64,000 nucleotides of DNA from Atriophallophorus winterbourni (lineage: Eukaryota; Platyhelminthes; Trematoda; Plagiorchiida; Microphallidae): positions 1 to 64,000 of the forward strand of contig JACCGJ010013783.1 of assembly GCA_013407085.1 (NCBI GenBank), written 5' to 3'. Positions 1 through 12,239 of this stretch are shown here, one piece after another. Positions within the stretch are counted from its first letter, which is position 1. Each line of letters starts with the position of its first letter. The notes under the pieces were generated by a model. It saw only the letters and a list, made by a program, of their open reading frames with translations, was not told the origin of the DNA and searched no databases. The translations under genes and the position numbers were made by a program.

Positions 1-495
1 AGGACAGTATGTGGCTAACAAGCCAATCGAGCGTCCAGAATTTCCTTCGGTGGAAAGCTGCAGAGAAGCACTTACCACTGCCAAAACGTATATTCTTTTT
101 GTATATTTGAAATCTTCACCGATCGCGAAGCCAAGAGATTATCCGGGTTGAACTTAAGAAGCACCGCGTTATAGCCGATGCTGGAAAAAGAAAAAGCAGT
201 TTCTCTTCACCAGCACGGTGAGAGGTCAGCTGAAGTAGCATTGTGTATAATAAAAATAAAAAACACAGAGAACTCTAGCCCTCACTTTATTTACGGGATA
301 ACGCTAAAAGATGAAAAACCTAAGCTTGTAAAGCAATTAAGGAGAGTATTCAGGAAACAACTTACCCCAGTTGCGGTCCAACCCCTGCTTAAAACTCGAC
401 ACGGTACTGCAGGATATAAGTTCTTCTGGAAGAATGTTCCAGAAGTTAACAACCCTAAGGCTGAAAAAGTGTTTCCTGGAGTCTAGCCGACATCG

Positions 496-1848
496 TTACT
501 TAGCAATTTTAAGTGAGTGGCCCCGGGTGCCCAGCTCGGGGCTTAAGGTAAAAAAGTCGTTCATTTGCACGCCGCTCAAACCCTTCAAGATCTTAAAGGT
601 TTCTATTAAGTCACCTCTTAAACGACGGCGCATAAGGGAGAAAAGATCGAGAGACATTAGGCGCACAGCGTACGGTTTCCCTCGCTGACCTTTAATCATG
701 CGAGTTGCGAGGCGCTGTACGCTTTCAAGTCGAAGGATGTCCTATTTGTAGTGAGGACACCACGCCTGAACACAGTATTCAAGATGCGGCCGAACTAATG
801 CGTTGTACAGTGGCAGGAATACATCGGGTCTTCCGCTCGATAGCACTGATTTCAGCCGAAAAAGTACCTTGCGTGCAGGCTGAGCCGCAGCGGCACATTA
901 GTCCTCCCATTTGAAGTCAGCCCTAACCAGTAAACCCAAATCCTTAACACACTGTGTGGCGTTAACACTGAGGGAATTCCCCGCCACCTGGACCGAAATC
1001 TTATCAACCAGTGTTGACAAGAGTTGGCTCTTATTTAGGTTCAGTGGGAGATCCCACTGGTATGACCATTTTATGACCCGCTCAAGGTCGTGCATCAAGG
1101 TATCTTCATCCGTTGATCCGATGAATTTCACATCATCCGCGAAAATGAAGAATGTGCACTTCAATTCAGAAAACAAGTCATCGATGTAAATCAGGAATAG
1201 AAGAGGGCCAAGTACCGAACCTTGGGGTACACCACTGATCACGTCGGTTTGATTCGACAGCGTACATCCTACACTCACTCGGAATGTCCTACCTGTAAGG
1301 AAGGCTTTTATCCAAACAAGTAGACTACCACGTATGCCTTTGGCTGCTAGCTTAATCTCTAGAAGGCGGTGATTTAGGGAATCGAAAGCCTTGCTGAAGT
1401 CTAGGTAGAGGGCTTCGACAGGCTTCCCTTCATCCATCCTTTTAGTGGCAGTATTGAGAAAGCTAAGGAAGTTAGTCAGGCAGGATCTACCCTTGAGAAA
1501 TCCATGCTGAGTTACACTCAACAGAGAATGCCGACAAAGATGCTGACAGATTTTATCACGCAGCAGTTTTTCCATTACTTTCGAGACGGTGCTGGTCAGT
1601 CTGACCGGTCTATAGTTACCAACAGTTGACCTGCAACCGCCTTTGTGTATTGGCACGACTATGGCTTCCCTCCACTTACTGGGAACAACTCCTAGTTGCA
1701 TGCATGAATTAAAGAGCTGGCAAAACGGTTCGGCATACACTGGGGCAAGATTTGTAAGCATAATTGAGTAGATGCCGTCCGGTCCCTCAGATTTGTTGAC
1801 CCGAACATGGATATGTGCGTCAAACACCTCAGCTTCATTGATGGACAA
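496..1848 (-). pseudogene. LINE ORF2 C-terminal part: reverse transcriptase, disrupted
   Basis: The main frame 1848-898 has the RT blocks: HKGG...NYRPVRLTS, YLDFSKAFDSLNH, SGVPQGSVLGPLLFLIYIDDL and the catalytic FADDVKFIG. After FKWED a TAA at 898-900 stops the frame where the 40.5 kb copy has Gln. Homology then resumes (RKVLFRLKSVL, RLESVQRLATRM near 700) and continues in the frame 699-496 with RRRLRGDLIETFKILKGLSGV, the usual C-terminal thumb of CR1-type RTs. The N-terminal part is also frame-shifted from the endonuclease. It would not give a full-length enzyme. Confidence 0.85.
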
Positions 1849-2012
1849 CTCATCTAATACATGGACACCAGGTGTCAGGTTAAGCAGACCTGACGGTGCG
1901 TTTGAAGAATTATCCCGTCGGCAACTTTTCCGTCCTCCAGTTTCAAATCCCCCATGTTTTCCCTAGTTTTTCCTTTTGACTGTGCGTAGCTATAAAACCT
2001 TTTCGGGTTGGA

Positions 2013-3059
2013 TTAAGCATCCCTAGCTAGAGATAACTCAAAATTATGTTTGAGCACACGTTGTAATTTAACACAGGCATTTCGAGCGGTTTTGTAGCGA
2101 TCCCAAGAACCAGAAGTAAGGGATAGCTTACATTGCCGCCATAGACGATCCCGTTTACGAGTAGACCTACGGACTCGAGGAGACCACCAGGGTGGCCTTC
2201 GATGCCTTCTCACACACTGCAGTGGAGCGTGCTTGTCTTGTGACTTGCTTAGATACTTAGAAATTCTATCCCAGTTTTCATTTACATTTGAATCACTAGA
2301 TAACTGAAGGGAAGATTTTGAAGTCTGCAAGAGTAAACCCCAGTCTAAACGCCTAAAATTACGTCTAGGACGAGAGAAAGGTTTGCGAAAACGCAATATC
2401 GCTTCGAAGCTTATCATTACGTGATCACTTTTGCCGAGCGGCGGTAGGTACTTTAAATGACTAATGGCTTCTAGCTGGGACGACAATATCAAGTCAAGAG
2501 TGGATGGAGTGCATCCATGGCGAAACCTTGTAGGATCATTGACATGCTGGTTCAGCGCATGATTATGGAGCCATTCGAGAAAGGTGTCAGATTGCTGGGT
2601 GACTAGACCAGTGGGGACAGGCCAATCTATGTCTGGGAGGTTGAAATCACCCAAGATAAGTACACTGTGAGCTGAGTGAAACAAACCGTCAAGTGTCTCA
2701 ATAAGCTGTGTAAACTCCTGTATGGATGCACTGGGAGTGCCGTAGACACAAGCAATTGCGAGAGATGACTTGTAGCAAGTCAGAATACTCGTAACAACTT
2801 GGACGTTTTCAATGGCTAGAGATATCCCTGTACCCATGTTGTGCAAACCATACTCCAAGAGCAGCGCAACGCCACCGCCTCTCCTATCGCCCGGCCTATC
2901 GCATCTTATGACGAGATACTGTTCACTGATGTTTACCGGCACCTCATCAATAGCAGACAGCCAGGTCTCAGAAAGCGCAATAACCCTTGGGTGTAACTGA
3001 GCCACGCAGAGAGAAAGTTCAGCCCACTTATTCCTGATGCTGCATACATTTGCATACAA
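2013..3059 (-). pseudogene. LINE ORF2 N-terminal part: apurinic/apyrimidinic-type endonuclease
   Basis: The 348-codon frame shows the order of LINE AP endonucleases: NVCSIRNKW near the start, ALSETWLS (Glu metal ligand), LGDFNLPDIDW (Asp/Asn catalytic region), TLDLILS and GKSDHVMISF (catalytic Asp-His). It nicks target DNA to prime reverse transcription. It ends at a TAA in the linker between endonuclease and RT, where copies at 8640-8660 and 41690-41710 read Lys; the frame would otherwise continue into YSYAQSK. It is separated from the RT frame by this nonsense change and at least one frameshift, so it is annotated as part of a broken ORF2. Confidence 0.82.
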
Positions 3060-3091
3060 TACTTGGGCACTGGTTATTCGAGCTTCTGAAA

Positions 3092-4414
3092 CTAGTCCTG
3101 TTTGGCCCTCGGTCGAAGCACCCGAGGGAGCTGCACGTTTTTTGGCGTGCTACTTAGAGCAGGAGCATCAGTTTCGGCAGCCTCTTGTGTTAACGTAACG
3201 GACCGTTGCCTGACAATTGAGACCGCATCCATAGAAGAGAAGCAACTACTGGAGTCATCGTCTCGGGTGCCATCGTCAATTGCGCTAAGACAATCAACGT
3301 CATCTGGGCCGGACAACAAGACTAGTGGCAAAGTGCTGTTCGGTATGCCCGTCTGTGACTGAATAGCGTTTTGCGCTGCATCCGGGTTAAGAATGACCGA
3401 TGTTCTCATTGCTAAGTTTCTCCTATTGGAATCAGAATCAATTTGCCGAATCCGGGACGGAGGGTTGTCGGGCTTCACCTGAAGTTTATCTAGCGTTGAG
3501 TTTGCGATATACTCAGCCCTAGCCAGGAATGCATCCCGATCCGCCTGATAATTAAATTTAACCAGGATTGGTCGAGGGCAGTTACCCATCCTCCATCTTC
3601 CTACTCGGTGGATTCGCACTGTGGAAGTAGAAGGCTTCATATCCACCATTCGGAGAAGATCGTTTATACACCTACGATCAAGATCTCTGCGAGACTTAGA
3701 TTCCTTAATATATGGTTCCGCTCGATTAAAAACTAGTACATTTCTAGTTCTAGATTTCGGAGCAGAGGAATTGCTGTGCAGTGATTCGATTTGCTGACGC
3801 AAACCATTTAATTCCTGAATAATTTGCTCCAGCATAGGCGAACCGGCATCAATTGAATGTTGCCGTTTTCGTGTACTAATCTTACTGGCCTTAGTACGCT
3901 TCTTGGAGGTGCCAGCTACATTGGCCACCTTGGGAGTGGCAGCTTGCCTGGGTGGACGGGTTACCTGGCTAACCTGTTCGACTTTCCCCTCGGCTGCAGC
4001 TAATCTAGATTTTTTATTTGCACGTTTTTTCAAAGTTCTCCGTACATTGGCCTCCTTGGGAGGATGGTGTAACTGGTTAACTTTGTCAACTTCCGCCATG
4101 ACTGCAGTTGTCCCCGGGCTCAGGTTTGCGCTCAAAACAGATGCATAGGTTTGAGTGGGTACTACGTTAGACGTGCTAGGCGAAATTTTACTATTTTGAG
4201 GCTTTACAATAACAAAAGCAGCGTCACTGGCAGCCTTGTGGCAGGAGCTGCAATACCACTGTAACCAGCGGTACTTTGCATAAATCCCATAGTGAGATTT
4301 ATGTATGCCAGAGCAGCTAGGGTGAGCCCAACGCTTGCACGCTGTGCACTCAATGCCCCTGGCCACTTTTTTGCAGCAATTGCCGTTGAGGCAAGCATTA
4401 ACTGTACTCATCAT
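3092..4414 (-). CDS. LINE ORF1 protein with PHD-type zinc finger and nucleic-acid-binding domain (440 aa)
   Basis: This is the open first reading frame of the CR1-type LINE. Residues 8-58 hold Cys/His positions C8, C13/C14, C23, C26, H31, C34, C55 and C58, a C4HC3 PHD-finger pattern seen in ORF1 of many CR1 elements. Residues about 120-180 are Lys/Arg rich. A leucine-containing stretch (EQIIQELNGLRQQIESL) looks like a short coiled coil. About residues 222-320 resemble the RRM-like and C-terminal region of LINE ORF1 proteins (RIHRVGR followed by RPILVKF). Such proteins bind element RNA and act as nucleic-acid chaperones. The frame is uninterrupted, unlike the ORF2 downstream. The start chosen is the first ATG, tandem with a second. 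Confidence 0.8.
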   Translation of the reverse strand: MMSTVNACLNGNCCKKVARGIECTACKRWAHPSCSGIHKSHYGIYAKYRWLQWYCSSCHKAASDAAFVIVKPQNSKISPSTSNVVPTQTYASVLSANLSPGTTAVMAEVDKVNQLHHPPKEANVRRTLKKRANKKSRLAAAEGKVEQVSQVTRPPRQAATPKVANVAGTSKKRTKASKISTRKRQHSIDAGSPMLEQIIQELNGLRQQIESLHSNSSAPKSRTRNVLVFNRAEPYIKESKSRRDLDRRCINDLLRMVDMKPSTSTVRIHRVGRWRMGNCPRPILVKFNYQADRDAFLARAEYIANSTLDKLQVKPDNPPSRIRQIDSDSNRRNLAMRTSVILNPDAAQNAIQSQTGIPNSTLPLVLLSGPDDVDCLSAIDDGTRDDDSSSCFSSMDAVSIVRQRSVTLTQEAAETDAPALSSTPKNVQLPRVLRPRAKQD

Positions 4415-4499
4415 ACGGCGAGAGATATAAGAAACGATAATGTACCAGCAAGATTATAGACTGATTTAATCACAAGCGTAATTAATCAGCACGAATCAG

Positions 4500-5460
4500 T
4501 ACTTAGTTAATACAAATGACGGTACATGATCGTCTGATTTCAACTATGATTCGGATAAGGCAATTAAGTCAACCTGGTTTTCCATTGCAGCAAGCTGCAG
4601 TTCTCCCAACTTATTACTTACACTGCAAGCATTTGTGTACAGTACACAGGTAATTCTATTTTGCGCACATTTTATTCCACTTTTACTCGGGGTCGAAGCA
4701 CCTTCGTTGATGACCCGTTTTTAAGACCGAAGCAGTAGATAAGTGGTTAGACTGCGTTTGCGAACGAGCTTGTACCGGCCTAAGGGCAGTTGTACAGAGA
4801 TTTTCCTCGTTCAGGAGCCTACTGAAAAAATTAATCTTGCTTATTTTCCAGCGTAGTGCCTTGAAGTCCTGAGAAGCGTTCGCTTGCCAACAAGTATTTC
4901 GCGCACTCGTGTTCTACTGGCGAGCCATTTTGGAGTACGTTTTCCATGACTATTCCAGCAGATGATTTAAACATTTTATTTTGGTTGTTTTATTTATTTT
5001 ACGGGAGTTTTCAAGCCAGTCATGGGTGTTTTTAAACGCCTCCCATGAAAGTATGATTAAGGCTCCGTATCCTGGACAACTTTGAAGAGCCCATTTGTGT
5101 AGCGTTCAAGGTAAGCACTTCTAGAAAGAAGCGTATCCCTGTCCAGCTTGTTTATAAATTTTACCAAAATCGGGTAAGCCCTACTTAGAGTTGGGTTCCA
5201 CCGGCCCACACAATGAACCCTTTCCCCTGCCCTTAATTAGCTCTGCCATGCGCAAAACATTATGAACCCGGGAACGGTCCATTTACCACCGGGATTTGCT
5301 TTCGCGAATCAGCTGCTCTTCCCTATTTAGAATGAGCACAGTACGAGTTGGCCTTGTTTCCGTCATTCTTTTGGGTTTAGCAAGCTTACTAACTTGCTCA
5401 GACAGGGAATTCAGTTGCCTTTCTAAAGCGACGTAGATTTTACTGGACACTTATCTTTAG
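4500..5460 (-). mobile_element. Fragment of LINE family B (ORF1 end and start of endonuclease)
   Basis: The stretch at 4500-4660 matches 36600-36760 closely (shared text around acaaatgacggtacatgat), which encodes the start of a LINE endonuclease on the minus strand. The part at 4830-5110 matches 36750-37000 (gatgatttaaacattttattttgg). From about 5110 to 5460 it holds probable ORF1 sequence with many stops. No intact ORF remains. It lies directly upstream of the family A LINE. Confidence 0.6.
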
Positions 5461-5539
5461 CGACGGCTTCCTTTATGTGGTTCTATTTACCCCCTGTGGT
5501 GATTTTCTATCCCTACCGATGGTGAAACCCGGTAGTCAT

Positions 5540-6720
5540 TGTCTTCATTGACATCAGTAAGGCTTTTGACTGTGTTCCATTTCAACGTATATTGCTCAAG
5601 CACGGTGATCGTGTAAAGGGACCTGTTATAACTTGGATTGAAGACTTATTTATTGACCGTTATAGACAGGTCGAAGTTAACGGAGTTAAATCGCAGACTA
5701 GCCGTGCAACTTCCGGGGTTGCGCAGGGATCTGTTCTCAGCCCGGTTATTTTTAAAGTATATGATAAAGACCTCCCCGGCTCATTAAATCTGAATTGTCT
5801 ACTTTTTGCGGATGATCTGAAGGTTTGGGGTACAGTAAGCTCTTTTGCTGAGAATACAGTTTTCCAGAACGAATTGATCGAATTGCTTGATTGGACGGTA
5901 AAATGGCAGCTTCCTGTAAACCTACAGAAATGCTTTGTAATTCTTTTATGGCTAAGCAGGCCTGAAGGTACGTACTTCCTCTGGGTCATCAACTGAAATT
6001 GGTTGATATTCAACGTGACCTGGGTACAATTGTGACTCGGTCACTCAAATCCAAGGAGGATACGAATATGAAAGCAGTTGCTGCAAACCGCGCATGGTGA
6101 GCTATTAGTCGGTCGTTCTCGTAGATTACTCTAGCAATGTTTCAAATTCTTTATTCCAAATACGTGAGACCATTTTTGGAATATGGTTTGCCAGCACCCT
6201 ACCCACAAACTGAGTAAGAACGTGACCAGCAGGAAAAAGTGCAACGAAGGACGACTAAAAATTTACAAGGATTGAAATCAATTCCTTATGTGGAGAGCGT
6301 TTAACGCCTCAACCTCATGTCGCTCAGCTTTCGACGTATGCGCTACGACCTACTGATAACTCATCGCACATTACTGGGAGCTTACGGTGATGAGCTGAGC
6401 GAGTTTTTCTCTCTCGTGGCGGACTCAAGAACACGTGGCCACGCAATAAAGCTTCAAAAGCGAAGGACACCACGCCTAACACAGGGATTTACCCTCTCAA
6501 ACATAATAGTTAACTTGTAGAATGTGCTTCCGGTGGATGTTATTTCAGCAAGATCTGAAAACCAACTCAAGTAACTATTGGATGAGGTACTGCCTGTAAT
6601 CACGCCGAAGCAGTACAACACTGGACTGGATTTCTTCAACTGAGGTTCTCCTCGATTATGTTGCTGATATAAAGAGATGCGGCTTACAAGGGTTTGATCC
6701 ACTGTAGTCTATCAAGAAGA
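5540..6720 (+). mobile_element. Decayed LINE reverse-transcriptase fragment
   Basis: Plus-strand translation gives FIDISKAFDCVPFQR just before the ATG at 5592, then SGVAQGSVLSPVIFKVYD and LLFADDLKVWGT, the RT motifs of a CR1/Jockey-like element (the usual YIDDL motif is degraded to VYDKDL). The frame is open to 5996. Downstream sequence to about 6700 carries broken thumb and C-terminal homology and ends in an AAG-rich tract (caagaagaagaagaagacc) at 6712-6731, probably its tail. It stops where the next LINE, in the opposite direction, begins. It is a different family from the LINE at 1-4440. Confidence 0.72.
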
Positions 6721-6724
6721 AGAA

Positions 6725-9350
6725 GAAGACCGTAAGTGGCTAACGAGCCAATCGAGCGTCCTAAATTTCTTTCTATTGAGAGTTGCAGAAAAGCAACCAC
6801 AAATGCCAAAACGTTTTTATTTATTGACCGTTGGATATATTCGACGATCGCAAAGCCAAAAGATTATCCGTGTTGTATTAAGGGAGCACCTCGTTATGAA
6901 TGATGCTGGACAAATAAAAATAAATTTCTCATCACCAGTACGGTGAGGGGTCATCTAAAGTAGAGTTATGTATTTAAAAATGAAACTCTAGATTTTACTT
7001 TATTTACAAGATGACTTTGAAAATTGTGAACTACTTATTCTTACATAGCAATTAGGGAAAGTTTTCTTGAAGAAGCTTATACAGATGCGATCCAAAAATT
7101 TCCTAAACCTCGTGAGGAAACTGCAGGATATTAGTTCTTTTTCAAACTGCTTCCAGAAATTTACCACCCTGAGGCTGAAAAGGTTTGTTCGGAGGTCTAT
7201 GACCGTGATCGCTTCATAGCAAGTTGGATTTGATGACCGCGACTTCTTAGCAAAGAAATCGTTCATTACAACGCCGCTTAACCCCTTCAAGATCTCGAAG
7301 GTTTTCAATTAAGTAGCCTCTCAAACGGCGGACCATAAATGAGAAAATTTCTATGGACTTTGAGCGTGCAGCGCAAAGTTCACGTCGTTGAACCACAATC
7401 AGGTGAGTTGCGAGAAGCCGTACTTTTACAAGTCGAACGATTCCTTTCTTGTAATAATGCCACCACGGCTAGACACTATTCTAAATGCATCCAAACGAAC
7501 GCCTTGAAAAATGGCTGGAATACATCGAGTTTTACGCGTTATAGCACTCATCTCAGTCGAAAAATATTTTGCGAGCACGTTGAGCTGCAACTGTGCATTG
7601 ATCCTCCCATTTGAAGTAAGTCCTAACCCGTACACCCAAATCCTTAACACATTGTGTGGTGTTAACACAGAGAAGTTCCCGACACCTGGACTGAAAACTT
7701 ATCAATCAGTGCTGACAAGATTTAACTCCTATTAATTTCCAGTTGCAGGTCCCACTGATATTATTAGTTTATGATCTGTTCAAGGACGTGCATAAGGGTA
7801 TCTCCATCATTTGTTCCCATGAACTTCACATCATCCGCGAAAATGAAGCATGGGCACTTCAATGCAGACGAAAAGTCATCGATGAAAATTAGGAATAGAA
7901 GAGGACCGAGTACCGACCCTTGCGGTACACCACTGATGACGTCGGATTGATTCAACAGCGTAGATCCTACCCTAACTATCAATGTTCTACTTGTAAGGAA
8001 GGCCTTTATCCAAGGAAGTAGAATACCCCGTATGCCTTTTGCTGTTAGCCTAATCTCTAGAAAGCGGTGATTAACGGATTCGAAATGCTTGCTGAAGTCT
8101 AGGTAGATGGCTTTGACAGGCTTCTCTCCATCAATCATTTCAGTGGCAGTATCGAGAAAACTAAGAAGGTTAGTCAGGCGAGATCTACCGTTAAGAAATC
8201 CATCTTGAGTTACACTCAGTAGAGAATGCCGACAAAGTTGCTGACAGATTTTGACACGCAGCAGTTTTTCCAATACTTTCGAGACGATGGTAGTCAGCTA
8301 AGATTTGACCTGCAGCCACCAATGTGTATTGGTATTATTGTTGCTTCTTTCAACTCAATAAGAGCCACTTCCAGGTTAAAGAATAAATTGTGGAGCTCGT
8401 CTAAAGTTCCTGTAAGCATTAAGGTGATGTTCTTTACCATAATTGAGTGTCATAAGCGTGTCATACACGTCGACTTTATTTAAGGACAACTCATCTAGTA
8501 CAGGAGCACTAAGTAGTAGTAGTAGTAGTAGTACTGAAGAACCTTGAGAAGGCAGTCGCATTAGACAGGACGGTATCAGCTACTTTTTCGTTCTCCAGTT
8601 TCAAAACTTTAATGCTTTCCGTGGATTTGGTTTTTGATTGAGCGTAGCTATAACATCTTTTCGGATTGGATTTAGAAATCCATAGCTCAAATTCCTGTTT
8701 GAACAAACGCTGTATTTTGACAAATGCGTTCCGAGCGGTTTTGTAGCGGACCAAAGAACCAGAAGTGAGAGATAGCTCATATTGCCGCCAAAAACCATCC
8801 CGTTCACGTGTAGACCGACGAAATCGAGAAGTCCACCAACGCGGGATTTGATGCTTTAACGACTTACAGCGCAGCGTGCCAATCTTGCAACATTTTTAGA
8901 TACTTATAAATTATCTCCCATGTCTCAAAAATATTGAAATCGTTAGAGAACTGAAGGGAAGATTTTGAAGTCTGTAATTGTAAACCCCAGTGTACAGGCC
9001 TGAAATTGCGTCTAGGGTGAGCAATAGGTTTATAAAAACAGTTTACTGCTTCGAAGCTTATCATTACATGATCGCTTTGCCGAGCGGTTGTAGGCAATTT
9101 AAATGTCTAACTGCTTTGTTCTGGGACTACAATACCAGGTCGAGAGTGAATGGAGCGCATCTATTATGAAACCTCGAAGAATCACTCACATGCTAATGTA
9201 ACGCATGCTCATGAAGCCAGTCGAGAAAAGTTTCGGGTTCCTATGTGAATACACCTACGAGGACGGCCCATCTGCCTTAAAGATTGAAATCACATAAGAT
9301 GATTTTGCTGGGAGCTGAATGAAATAACTCGTCAAGCATATCAATCAACT
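6725..9350 (-). mobile_element. CR1-type LINE family A copy 2, 5'-truncated and decayed
   Basis: This minus-strand copy is collinear with the first element: 3' UTR at 6729-6960, C-terminal region at 7000-7300, RT at 8273-7764 (YLDFSKHFESVNHRFLEI, SGVPQGSVLGPLLFLIFIDDF, FADDVKFMG), endonuclease/RT linker at 8600-8760 and endonuclease end at 8864-9350. Many frameshifts and stops are present. A GTA trinucleotide run lies at 8514-8532. The 5' end is lost within the endonuclease near 9350. Confidence 0.8.
7764..8273 (-). pseudogene. LINE reverse transcriptase core fragment (169 aa)
   Basis: This open part of the second family A copy spans the RT fingers and palm: the segment before YLDFSKHFESVNH, then GVPQGSVLGPLLFLIFIDDF and the FADD active site. 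It differs from the first copy at many residues (for example DFSKHFES instead of DFSKAFDS), so the two copies are not a recent duplication. It lacks its N- and C-terminal continuations in frame. Confidence 0.75.
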
Positions 9351-9850
9351 AGTGACTGTGTTGCTGAGAGATCATGTGGTCATTGTTCAAATATTCATTA
9401 TCTCATTATTTAACTTATATACATCAATATACCGCCTAATTCAAATATTCAGCGTGGTTGTTTTTTTACTTCTATACGTTGGCTGGTAGTTTCATTCAAT
9501 TCTGTACAAGACAATCGCAATTGGCATTGCGATCAGCTATGACATTTCCTAAAACCTTTAAATCTCTCAATATTCGTATAATCAAGAGAAATCGAAGATG
9601 TCTTATCAAAGGTAAAAGCTTTATACAATTATTACTGCTAATTGTCTTACTTCAGCAGGAGAACATGCTTACGCTCTTTTGAAAAACTCATCATTTCTTA
9701 TTTCGTTTGCTAAGAAGACTTTCAATGAATAGAAATCGATTTTAATAGCTTGACACACCAAAATTTCGACATTTCTGAACGTGTTTGCTTCAATAAAATG
9801 CACTGATATAGAAACCACAACATTCCTAAATTGATTCGTAAATTTCTGAC
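9350..9850. other. AT-rich stretch without a recognisable gene
   Basis: A plus ORF at 9458-9682 has no family features. This stretch could be the 5' part of the Gypsy remnant that follows. I see no RNA gene or repeat here. Confidence 0.4.
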
Positions 9851-11760
9851 AAAAGCTTCACGTTGTGCTTTTGAAGATGAACTAAATCAACATTTAGGAG
9901 AAGGCTTATTCGATGGTGCCAATAAACCCGATTAATATCGTCAGTTATTGATGGTGAAAAATCCAACTTTTGTAAATGTTGAAAGAATATGTAATTATTA
10001 TGAAGATATTACAAAAGGAACCAATCATAAATTGAATACTGAAATTCACTATGCTTTGTATGGAACCTCCAAATCTAAATGTCAATCAAGCAACTAACCA
10101 AAGCGAGAAAGAAATTCCGATGGCATACCAGATAGAATACGCAAATTCCAAATTTGACAACCAAATGTATCGAAAATGTGCATCTTATGGCAAGTTACAT
10201 TATAGTTTCACTTGTCGATTTCGTAATACTAAATGTTACAAATGTGATAAACTTGGACATATTCAGTTAGTTTTTCGAAATTCTAAGTCGTGTTATGTGC
10301 ATTACAGAAGTCGTCAAGGTAGAAAATTAAATCACCTCAATATCTGTATCAGTCTTACTATCCACTATTCCTCGAGCTCGCAAACGTATATTCAGTCGTT
10401 ATGGTTCGAAAGAATTGGCAAACACTAATTCCACCACCTGGTTCGTTGTGGTTATACCGTTTCAAAAAATTATTATGTCTACTTGTGGTTTATTAATAGT
10501 TTAAATGTTGAATGCCATTCATATAGATCGGCAGATGACGGCAAACAGAAACCAGAGATGTAGTGTAAGTGCGGGGGGTGCGCAACACATTATTTTGCTC
10601 ATAAAGCTCTAATCTTGAAAATAACCCACGGTTAGCTAGTTATATCACATTCAAGATAAACAAAATGAATGTGTTTATTCGGTTAAATGCCAATTCCAGT
10701 CAACATCATTAACAAAACATTTACAGCAATCGTTTCAATGAAATCACATTGCATACTTTGATTTGGCTTACAAGATTTAACGTTGATTTCTAACCAAACA
10801 CCAGAACATAAATTGATTCCTCTATAGCTATAATATAACACATTCCGTTATTACGTCGTTTGCTTTACACAGATCGTACAACATTATCAACTTTCATGAA
10901 AATAGTTTACCTTTCCTGCAAGATCAATATACCTTGATATTGGGTAACCAGTATATTTGGTTCAAAATTCTATGCAATCACGTCTGACTACTTTCACTTT
11001 GTAAGTAATCACATTGCAAACATTTTTATTTGTTTTATTCAAAATGAAGGTTGTCAACCGAAAGAATTTATAGTTGATACAGGAAGTGCGGAATCATTAA
11101 TTTCATTGAATGTATGAATCCGCGTTGATGTCTTGAAAAGTCCTCTCTCGGTCAAGCAAGATCAAACGGACCGGAGAAATTTGTTTACCACCGTACACCC
11201 GTGTTCCTTATCCAGTTTTTTGCGTCATAATTTTCCTGTGATATTTTTTGTTTGTTATCTAAATTAAAAATAACATTTAAAATAAATGGTTATTCTGTGA
11301 GAGTTTCCTTTCCCGAACATTTTCCTTTGTTTAACTACACTTGGGCTTCCGCACATTTTAATTTGTCCGTAACTTGTGTTTACCGTTATTGGAAAACGGT
11401 AATTTTTTGTGCTCTCAACTGAGCTGTTTGACTCCCGTTTATTGGACACGTTGGGTTTGCATTGAAACATGTATTTGATTACCGTTGAGGTTTGTTATAT
11501 TTTGCTTGTCAATCGTCTTTGTCAATATAGCCAGCGTAAATTGACGTATTGTTCTGATTTGGGATCGATTCGTAAACGCTCGTCACTCCGGTATAAGAAT
11601 CTCGTGGCTTGTAGCAGGCAACTAGTTTCCGTGATAGAAACTATTCCCCAGTGACGATTTGGTCGCTACGTTGAATGACTTGAAAGGTTTTGCCTCTGAT
11701 GCTCAAATTCATTAATCTGACATTTTGATTCCCGGAGTTACCAGACATTCTATACCTATC
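9850..11760 (+). mobile_element. Decayed Ty3/Gypsy retrotransposon remnant (gag and protease region)
   Basis: Plus-strand frames show gag-like text at 9860-10030 (FEDELNQHLGEGLFDGAN, then NVERICNYYEDITKGT). Two zinc-knuckle-like units follow in the ORF at 10051-10428 (CASYGKLHYSFTCRF and CYKCDKLGHI, the latter a CCHC motif). At about 11045-11100 there is a retroviral-type aspartic protease signature, FIVDTGSAESLIS. Sequence from 11470 to 11760 may be further protease or linker sequence. Frames change repeatedly and there is no intact RT. LTRs were not identified. Confidence 0.65.
10051..10428 (+). pseudogene. Gag fragment with CCHC zinc knuckles
   Basis: The 125-codon frame holds Cys/His spacing typical of Gypsy-type nucleocapsids: C-x2-C-x4-H-x4-C is clear at CYKCDKLGHI (last Cys replaced by a hydrophobic residue), preceded by a second, imperfect knuckle. 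The frame upstream that carries the capsid-like part is different, so this is a broken gene. Confidence 0.55.
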
Positions 11761-11775
11761 GTTCAAGGTTGCTCA

Positions 11776-12026
11776 GCCAAATGATTGTCTGTTATATAAA
11801 ATTACGAAAACATTGCATAGTACTGGTGCGCCAAGACAAATTTGATCATCACACTAAACTCACAGGTCAATTCCCGCAGAAATGCCGCGTAGACTGAGTT
11901 CAAACTGACACAACTGCCAAATGATTGCGAGTGTTATAGAAAATTACGAACTCATTGCACGGAACTGCTGCGCCAGGACAAGTTTGATCATCAATGTGAA
12001 ATCACAGCTCAATTCCTGGAAAAAAG
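11776..12026 (+). repeat. Direct tandem duplication, unit about 140 bp
   Basis: Two diverged copies start at gccaaatgattg (11776 and 11916) and run through matching landmarks: ttatanaaaattacga, ctgcgccangacaantttgatcatca and aattcc. They differ at roughly one base in six. There is no coding potential in common. Confidence 0.7.
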
Positions 12027-12239
12027 CTTTCGAACAAATTAATCAATGAAAAACGGAAGTTTGAGACTTGTATCCATTCATTTACCACCAGTATAGGTTC
12101 CAGACGACATTAAATTAAGGGGCAAATGTTTACGATCACATTACATGCCAATTTTCTAAAAACACTTTCTAATGCTTTTGACCCCATAACCTCAAACCTC
12201 TAATTTTTTCCTTAAAAAATAGCTCGAGAAAAATCATTC

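Larger units (their letters stand above)
1..4440 (-). mobile_element. CR1-type non-LTR retrotransposon (LINE), family A copy 1, nearly full length
   Basis: Reading on the minus strand, this element has ORF1 (4414-3092), an AP-endonuclease region (3059-2013), a reverse transcriptase (1848-898) that continues past a stop to about 496, and a 3' UTR at about 450-1. The 3' UTR recurs at 6729-6960, 31140-31330, 34005-34205 and 39560-39900. In two other places it ends in short CAGTT-type tandem repeats, which for this copy would lie just outside the window. ORF order and motifs fit the CR1/Jockey group. ORF2 carries nonsense changes relative to sister copies (A-stop-SNPKR at about 2013; a stop replacing Q after FKWED at 898-900) and frameshifts around 1850-1970, so the copy is dead. 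Confidence 0.88.

Noticed and set aside
3903..4148. Plus-strand ORF antisense to the LINE ORF1
   Set aside because: It is a shadow of the well-supported minus-strand ORF1.
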